A DNA stretch of 64,000 nucleotides from Lonicera japonica. Lineage: Eukaryota > Streptophyta > Magnoliopsida > Dipsacales > Caprifoliaceae. The position numbers were made by a program, and so were the translations under genes. The stretch's first letter is position 1. The number at the start of each line of letters is the position of its first letter. The stretch spans positions 248,001-312,000 of the forward strand of contig CM038463.1 of the NCBI GenBank assembly GCA_021464415.1, read 5' to 3'. Shown piece after piece: positions 58,106 through 64,000 of this stretch. The notes beneath the pieces were generated by a model. The model searched no databases. It was not told the origin of the DNA and worked only from the letters and a program-made list of their open reading frames with translations.

Positions 58106-59487
58106 TGTGAGAATCCGGACCCATACCCCGAGAAGGAGAAAAAAGTCATCGTTCTCGGTTTTATTTGAAAAACGTGTTTTGTAGAGTCGCCAGTTTGTTT
58201 TACGAGAAAACAAACAAAAGACCGTACGAAGGACAATTCGAAAACGAATTATCTTTCATACGTTTGAAACCAGAGAATTATTTTGAAAATTTACTTTGCT
58301 AGGGTTCGGGAACTACGTTACGAATTGGGAAGGTGTTAGGCACCCAATTCGCCCTTTCGGTCTCTTAATGGATCATGTATCTAATTCCTATTTTAGATAT
58401 CTTTGCAAGTAGTTTGAATGGTTTTCAGAATAGTCCTTTCCGGATAAATTCAGTTTAAAACAATATTTTGAAATCAGACTCGAGCTTTGCGAGCGCCTAC
58501 GTATTCATTCGTAGAATGAAATCAGAGTCTCGTAGTTCCTTTCTTTTGGAAACTGTTTTTGTATTTTTGTTTGTTTTGAAAACGTGTCAAAACGGATTTT
58601 AGTTTTCTTGTAAAACTTAGAAATGATTTATTTGAAAGCAGTGAACTTCTTTGCAAGTTATCTAATTTTCTATATTAAAATTGAAATTAAATGCAGTATT
58701 GAAATTAAGGAGGGTCTTAGAAAATATACCTGATGCGCTTGAAGATAGGAGGACTTTGCCTTGACTTCCTTCTCTCTCTAAAGCTTTCTCTCTCTAGAGC
58801 TTTCTCTCACTAGCCTTCTCTCTCACTAGCCTTCTCTCAGAATTTCTCTAAAAATGACTTTCTAGATACTTTGACAAAGCTCCTTCTTACCCAAAATACT
58901 ATTCAATGTTGATGATCCCAAAATGGGATCCCAAGGGTCCTATTTATAGCAACATTTGCGCCAAAAACGCTCCAAAAGAGGCCAACCGCAGGGGTAGCCG
59001 CATGGGGTGCGGCTGGGGCGTGCGACAGGGGTGTGCCAGCCGTACGGCTGGCAGGTAGCCGTACGGTTGGGCGTGCGGCTAGGGGGTGCGGTTAGAAGGT
59101 GCCAACCGTACGGTTGGCCGGTAGCCGTACGGTTGGGCGTGCGACAGGGGGGTGCGGCTAGGAGGTGCCAACCGTACGGTTGGCAGATAGCCGTACGGTT
59201 GGTCGTGCGACAGGGGGGTGCGGCTGGCTCATAAAAATGTGCAGGAGCGCTCGGAAAAAACCAAATTTTCTAACGGGGCGCTGCCCCGCACCCCGCGACC
59301 TGACCGGGCAGGTCGATCCCCGTCCTAGTAAGCGAAGAGGCAACAAGGGTTATCTTAGACTCCCAACGCGTCCAAAATTGGAGTCTTTCCTATCAGTCTT
59401 TCTACATGTATGATGATTCATGATTAAATGCAGGATGCTTAAAGAAAATCAGTATTCGCACGAGAGTCGTGGATTGGGGTGTTCACA
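58106..59487 (-). mobile_element. Tat/Ogre-like LTR, copy 6, probable 3' LTR of an element to the right
   Basis: TGTGAGAATCCGGACCC to GGGGTGTTCACA, 1382 bp, the best-preserved copy. Unlike copies 1, 2, 4 and 5 it has no target duplication: CCATG lies left and GACCC right. On the right, in element sense just before the LTR, is a purine-rich strip (complement of GACCCTCTCGTCCCGGGATT). This fits a polypurine tract and an internal region lying at 59488 onward. The TATA box is the complement at 58941-58948, and the hairpin is at 58321-58351. Confidence 0.8.
58981..59230 (-). promoter_or_regulatory. Best-preserved CCGTACGG array (six cores), LTR copy 6
   Basis: Perfect CCGTACGG cores start at 59040, 59059, 59106, 59125, 59172 and 59191. 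Cores in a pair are 19 bp apart and pairs are exactly 66 bp apart. Flanks are AACCGTACGGTTGG or AGCCGTACGGTTGG/CTGG. Half-sites GTGCGGCT and GTGCGACA lie between. The TATA box lies on the left, downstream in element sense. Confidence 0.85.
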
Positions 59488-60039
59488 GACCCTCTCGTCC
59501 CGGGATTCTTGTCCCCAAGAATACTGGGATGATAAGAAGACAACGATTCACGACTCTCGGGTGAATCAAAGTATACCCTTTCTGGCATGCGGATTTTTTT
59601 GTGCTTCAGGTGATGCAACCCAAAAATTGCCCCTTTCCTTTTGGCCGGGCGACACGATACATCAACCTTTTCTTCCATCTACCCTCGGTAATAGATTACC
59701 CTCAGTGGCACACCACCCTCAGTGTGTAGGACTACACGAGGGGGCTTGGCATTTTACCGAATCCAAATGATTGTGGTGGAAGATGAGTGTTCTTGAAGCT
59801 TTCCCATTTCTTAGGGAGAAGAAGAAGAAAGACCTTAGTCTTGTGATATATCCTTTTGTGGGGTGTGGTGCTAGAAGAGATTTTTATCATTGGAGAAAGT
59901 GAGTTAGATTCCTTTCGTAGGGAATGCGCGAAGAATTCTAATTTTTCGAAAAAAGGATTCCCATCATGGGGAATGTGTGGATAAAGATTATTCCCTTCTT
60001 GGGGAATGCGCGGTAAAGGTTATTTCCCTTCGTGGGGAA

Positions 60040-60820
60040 AGGGGATCGGAGAAAATTCCCATCGTGGGGAATGCGAAGAATTCCTATCTTTTCAGGAATT
60101 CGGAAAATTCCCTTCTTGGGGAACACATGGAGTCATTATTTCCCTTCTTGGGGAAAGTGGTTTCGGAGAAATTCCCATCTTGGGGAATGCGAAGAATTCC
60201 TATCTTTTCAGGAATTCGAAAAAATTCCCTTCTTGGGGAACACGTGGAGTCGTTATTTCCCTTCTTGGGGAAAGGGGTTTCGGAGAAATTCCCATCTTGG
60301 GGAATGCGAAGAATTCCTATCTTTTCAGGAATTCGAAAAAATTCCCTTCTTGGGGAACACGTGGAGTCGTTATTTCCCTTCTTGGGGAAAGGGGTTTCGG
60401 AGAAATTCCCATCTTGGGGAATGCGAAGAATTCCTATCTTTTCAGGAATTCGAAAAAATTCCCTTCTTGGGGAACACGTGGAGTCGTTATTTCCCTTCTT
60501 GGGGAAAGGGGTTTCGGAGAAATTCCCATCTTGGGGAATGCGAAGAATTCCTATCTTTTCAGGAATTCGAAAAAATTCCCTTCTTGGGGAACACGTGGAG
60601 TCGTTATTTCCCTTCTTGGGGAAAGGGGTTTCGGAGAAATTCCCATCTTGGGGAATGCGAAGAATTCCTATCTTTTCAGGAATTCGAAAAAATTCCCTTC
60701 TTGGGGAACACGTGGAGTCGTTATTTCCCTTCTTGGGGAAAGGGGTTTCGGAGAAATTCCCATCTTGGGGAATGCGAAGAATTCCTATCTTTTCAGGAAT
60801 TCGAAAAAATTCCCTTCTAC
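60040..60820. repeat. 117-bp minisatellite made of small hairpins
   Basis: The strip GTGGAGTCGTT recurs at 60244, 60361, 60478, 60595 and 60712, exactly 117 bp apart, with a diverged unit at 60127. Each unit contains TTCCCTTCTTGGGGAA twice, TTCCCATCTTGGGGAA once (5-bp stems) and GAATTCCTATCTTTTCAGGAATTC-type pairing (8-bp stem). Looser single units extend left to about 59940. Because 117 is divisible by 3, all three plus frames stay open for 275-320 codons; no protein is implied. Confidence 0.93.
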
Positions 60821-61622
60821 TGTCTCGTTGCCATGGTTACTCAGACATTGTTTTGTTGATTTTTCCAAGAATGATATGTTAGGGAGAACTGCTTGCAAGT
60901 GGGAGTGGTTTTGTTTTTCATTCCTTTCTACCCTCAGTTTTGACCTTTATTGGGAATCGGACTTCTGAATCAACTTTTTTTTGTAGCAACTTTCGGACCG
61001 CTGTGCATGGATTTTTGGGATTTGGCATCTCTCTACCCTCAGTTTTCTTCTCTTTGGTCCTGGGGATGGAAATTCGTCTGGGATTCTCAATAGCCTTCAA
61101 GCTACCCTCTGATTTTTTTCACAGGGAAGATGCTGGTCCTGTATCGTTTTCTGTTTTTCGATACCCTTATTGCTCCCTCTTTTGATTATCCGGCCTTATA
61201 TATTTTCTGGGCTTTCGGATTTTCCTTGCTTTTTCTTTCGCGGATTTTTCCAAAACAGGAGCCTTACTCACCTAAGATGTAGCCCTCCGCCTTTTGGCAC
61301 AGCTGTCACTCTTAGTGTGGCTCTCCCTGTCGATTTTCGTCATTTCTGTTTATCTCACTTTTCCCTCTCTTGGACCAACGGGATTTTCCCTTTTCTACTA
61401 TTTCAATTTTTTCTGGTACCCGATTCTTCTTTTACACCTTCCCTGTTTATTTAATCAGATTCGAGCCTTCCGGACAATGGATCCATCCTATTGAATTTCG
61501 GTTCCTCCACAGACTTTAGAGTGTCAAACTTCGGGCATTGATTAGTCATCTCGTGCGTGTGTGTGAGTCTTGGTCCTCTTGTGTCTTGGGAAGAGTTGAT
61601 TCAGAGTCTACCCCCACCCCCC

Positions 61623-61623
<1 letters not shown>

Positions 61624-61669
<46 letters not shown>
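61624..61669. repeat. 46-base poly-T run
   Basis: An uninterrupted T run from 61624 to 61669, about 20 bp before the PMD promoter array. It reads as poly-A on the minus strand, the sense strand of the LTR element. Confidence 0.95.
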
Positions 61670-61670
<1 letters not shown>

Positions 61671-61689
61671 GTCAAACTGGTCAAAAATG

Positions 61690-61865
61690 AGGGTAGCCGC
61701 ACGGGATAGCCGCAGGGCGTGCGGTTGGGGGTAGCCGCACGGGGTAGCCGCACGAGGTAGCCGCAGGGTTTGACCCCCCAGCCGTACGGCTGGCAGCCAA
61801 CCGCACGGTTGGGGGCTAGCCGTACGGTTGGCTAGCCTGCGGCTGGCCCCTATGATCTATAAATA
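61690..61865 (+). promoter_or_regulatory. PMD gene promoter: CCGTACGG palindromes plus TATA box
   Basis: Half-sites TAGCCGCACGGG / TAGCCGCAGGG repeat from 61691. Then the full cores CCGTACGG (61782), CCGCACGG (61801) and CCGTACGG (61820) follow at exactly 19-bp spacing, and CCTGCGG at 61836. TATAAATA lies at 61858-61865 and the predicted ATG at 61976. Palindrome, spacing and TATA box are the same as in the Tat LTR U3, yet no LTR ends are present here and the strand is opposite to LTR copy 6. Confidence 0.82.
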
Positions 61866-61975
61866 GTGGCCTGTTCAAAGCATTTTCGTCACTTCCTCTT
61901 GCGATCTTTCTCTCTAGCATATAAATATCTGATTTTTCAAAAACATTTAGTGAGTATTTGAGACGAGTGTGAGCG

Positions 61976-64000
61976 ATGGCATTTGCGAGACTACTTTCGA
62001 TCTTTGTGTACATGATGATGGGAGGCCCACCAGAAGGAGGGGAGGTGCCGGAGCTACTCCCGGGGGACGAGGTGGAGTCGATCACCGCGATGATGGATGG
62101 GCGCCTGATCTGCGCGCCACATCATGACGACTGGGAGGGTGTGGCCTGGGAGGGGCCACTGGGGGCAGACGGATCGCTACAGCGGGCGATGTACCGGGAC
62201 GTGCCCTTGATCTCGCCGGGAGAGGGGCGAGAGTGGCTGTTGTTGGAGCCTGCGGCACACGAGATCCGCCGCCGGACTAGGGTATGCTCTAATTATTTCA
62301 AATTATGTGATTTTTTGAAAATGATGCAAATGAAGAGATATGCATGAAAGGCGATAGATTTAATAATTACTTGCCATAATAGATATATACTCAACATAAT
62401 TACTTGCCATAATAGATATATACTCAACATTATTTATTTTTTGAAAAAAGTTTGTTAGTGAGCCTTGTAAAAATTGGTGATGTAACAGAGGATCGGACGT
62501 TGCCGTGGCATCACGCGTGCTGCGCCTGAGCTTCGAGATCAGCTTCCGCCGCTGGTGAGAGCATACTTGAGTGCGACCCCATTCGGACGATTTATCGAGG
62601 TGCTGCCAGGCGGAGAGTTCCAGCGATCAGTGAGCCTTCCGACGGTGTTAGGGGAGAGATGGTGGGACACGACGCACACATTCCACTGGAGTTGGGGGGA
62701 GATGACGTTGACACCGGAGGATGTGTTCGTGCTGACAGGGCTGCCTTTCGGGGGGGAGGCTCTAGTGCCTAACCCCCGCGTACGCATTACTCTAGATGGT
62801 ATGGGAGCGGCACTAGGATGGAGGCCTAGCAGGATTGTGGCGGATGGGATACCCCACACGGCGATGGTGCAGCATATCGAGGCCGAGAGTGGGAGGTTTG
62901 GCGATGGTCCGATGACACGCCAGGAGGTGCGGCAGCTATCCCGATGCTTTCTGCTGCTCGTGTTGCATGATTTCTTCTATGCGCGGGGTGGCGACAACCT
63001 ACGGTTATGGTGGCTGCCTTATCTGCGGTTCTTCGACCAGTTGTACACTTTTGCCTGGGGAGGATACGTACTGGCGGTGCTGTATGAGTCGATGGACCTA
63101 GTGTGTCGTCACATGGAGCTGAACCACCGCGGGTTGGTCACGCTTTGGGAGGTAAGTTATTTAAAAATTCATTTATCTTTTTTCGAGGAAAGCATGTGAT
63201 TATTATATAAAAACCGACGGTTTTATTAATTGTGGTAATTTGTGACAGATGTGGTTTATTGCGCATACCCACCAGGGTATTGGTCAGATCCACCTGCACC
63301 CGACTTTCGCAGATGAGTTCCCGCTTTTCCGACGATACTACAGCGGGAACATAGTTGGGGTGTATCGATATCTGACCCCGGACGTCAGTGCAGGCGACGT
63401 TTCTGGGCTACAGCTTGACCAGGTATGAAATTAAATTATTGAAATTTAAATTATTTCTGAAAAAGAACAGTTAAGTTATGCTTGGTGTATGTTTGACGTG
63501 GCAGGTTCAGTGGAGCCCATGGCCGGCATACGTGACGCAGCAGTGGGGGTATGCGGATGCGTTGGCTGCGGCGCGTTCGAGGCGTTTATTCGTGCATGAG
63601 TATGGCGCGGCGTTTTACCTGGGGGAGCGCGTGGTGCGGCAGCATACTCCTGGGTTGGGATTCCGGATTCCGGCATGGCCCCCAGTGGCGATGAGGCGGC
63701 CGGTCATGCTGACTGCGGAGGAGAGGGCTCTGTTCCTGGGAGGCGTACCGATGGAGGGTCTGTTGGTGGAGGGGGAGTACGGGACGTTTGCGCACCGGTA
63801 CCTGATGAGGGAGATGAAGGGGGTGCGAGGCAGGGTGATATATGCGAGGTATGCGGCCCTCGGGGGAGACCCGATGTATATCCGGGGACAGTTGTACATC
63901 TCGCAGCGGGTCCCACAGCAGCCCGCACCAGCGCCGAACCGGAGGGCCAAGGGGATTGCAGATTCGGATGACGAGGATCCGCATGGCGAGAGGGACGTGG
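61976..64000 (+). CDS. Plant mobile domain (PMD / MAIN-like) protein, four exons, open at window end
   Basis: Exons 61976-62281, 62489-63151, 63249-63422 and 63505 to beyond 64000. All introns are GT-AG, phase 0 and AT-rich (207, 97 and 82 bp). Together they give 546 codons with no stop or frameshift, in contrast to every other coding stretch here. The ATG follows GAGCG and precedes G, and lies 111 bp after a TATA box. PMD signatures: HTFHWSWGEMTLTPEDVFVL and TGLPFGGE (residues about 170-200), RLWWLPYLRFFDQLYTFAWG and GYVLAVLYES, WFIAHTHQGI, VQWSPWPAYV. Exons are GC-rich. PMD proteins include MAIN/MAIL silencing factors and domains carried by Mutator-like and Ty3/gypsy elements. Placement next to a Tat 3' LTR on the opposite strand suggests an antisense extra ORF of that element; a host MAIL-type gene is the alternative. 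No catalytic function can be assigned. Confidence 0.85.
62365..62430 (+). repeat. 33-bp tandem duplication in PMD intron 1
   Basis: AATTACTTGCCATAATAGAT and the following TATACTCAACAT strip occur twice, at 62365 and 62398, within the first intron. Recent, near-perfect. Confidence 0.85.

Larger units (their letters stand above)
59488..61687 (-). other. Noncoding internal region between Tat LTR and PMD gene
   Basis: About 2.2 kb with no recognised protein. It holds a strip near 59547-59570 (CACGACTCTCGGGTGAATC) that echoes the LTR start, the 117-bp minisatellite (60040-60820), long pyrimidine-rich stretches on plus (61180-61460), and a 46-base T run (61624-61669). By position it would be the 3' noncoding part of the Tat-like element and the upstream region of the antisense gene. 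Confidence 0.6.

Noticed and set aside
55407..59487. Copies 5 and 6 as the two LTRs of one Tat element
   Set aside because: Copy 5 has its own perfect GTATG duplication, and the DNA between them shows no gag-pol, primer site or polypurine tract.
59938..60126. Short minus-strand frame over the minisatellite
   Set aside because: Antisense translation of the repeat.
59977..60968. Three overlapping plus-strand open frames of 275-320 codons
   Set aside because: They are the three frames of a 117-bp tandem repeat. 117 is a multiple of 3, so every frame stays open; no known protein features and no promoter logic.

Overview
This window is nuclear DNA of a flowering plant, probably a eudicot. It is AT-rich and almost entirely made of nested, decayed transposable elements: Ty3/gypsy chromovirus, Athila-like and Tat/Ogre-like LTR elements, Ty1/copia elements, plant L1-type LINEs with DUF4283/zinc-knuckle ORF1 proteins, and a CACTA DNA transposon. 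It also holds plant telomere-like CCCTAAA tracts and one plant mobile domain (PMD) gene. I saw no intact housekeeping gene, rRNA or tRNA gene. The species is not identifiable by eye.

Layout. 1-3997: minus-strand chromovirus 3' LTR and pol end, split by a Tat-type solo LTR (2004-3290). 3998-9582: minus-strand Athila-like element (3' LTR, then integrase, RNase H and RT) inserted in the chromovirus integrase. 9583-24805: three copia pieces, namely a plus LTR, a minus element with both LTRs damaged (11311-19785, carrying a second Tat solo LTR), and the 3' half of a plus element. A chromovirus LTR piece (19786-21197) lies between the last two. 24806-52945: four same-strand LINEs, A to D. LINE B is split by a 5.27 kb CACTA element (33166-38433) that carries exons of the host L-arabinokinase gene. 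LINE C is split by a Tat LTR. The LINE B and LINE C tails run into telomere-like repeats, and the second tract is itself split by a Tat solo LTR. 53076-56776: a long plus-strand chromovirus LTR split by another Tat solo LTR. 56777-58105: LTR-like promoter DNA. 58106-64000: a Tat LTR that looks like the 3' LTR of a larger minus-strand element. It is followed by a 117-bp minisatellite and a four-exon PMD gene on the opposite strand, open to the window edge.

The most notable pattern is regulatory. Six Tat LTR copies carry arrays of a palindrome with core CCGTACGG (flanks AA/AG...TT/CT), commonly spaced 19 bp within 66-bp units, directly upstream of a TATAAATA box. The same palindrome at the same 19-bp spacing, again followed by TATAAATA, forms the promoter of the PMD gene, the only intact gene seen. 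The Athila and chromovirus LTRs also carry dyad arrays in U3, but with unrelated sequences: as-1-like units in Athila, and a different dyad in each chromovirus copy. A second pattern is in the LINEs. ORF1 and ORF2 overlap at ATGA or TAATG in all three copies where the junction survives, and both preserved 3' tails end in A-runs followed by CCTAAACCC repeats.

All coordinates come from reading the sequence. Family names rest on motif recognition, not on database searches.
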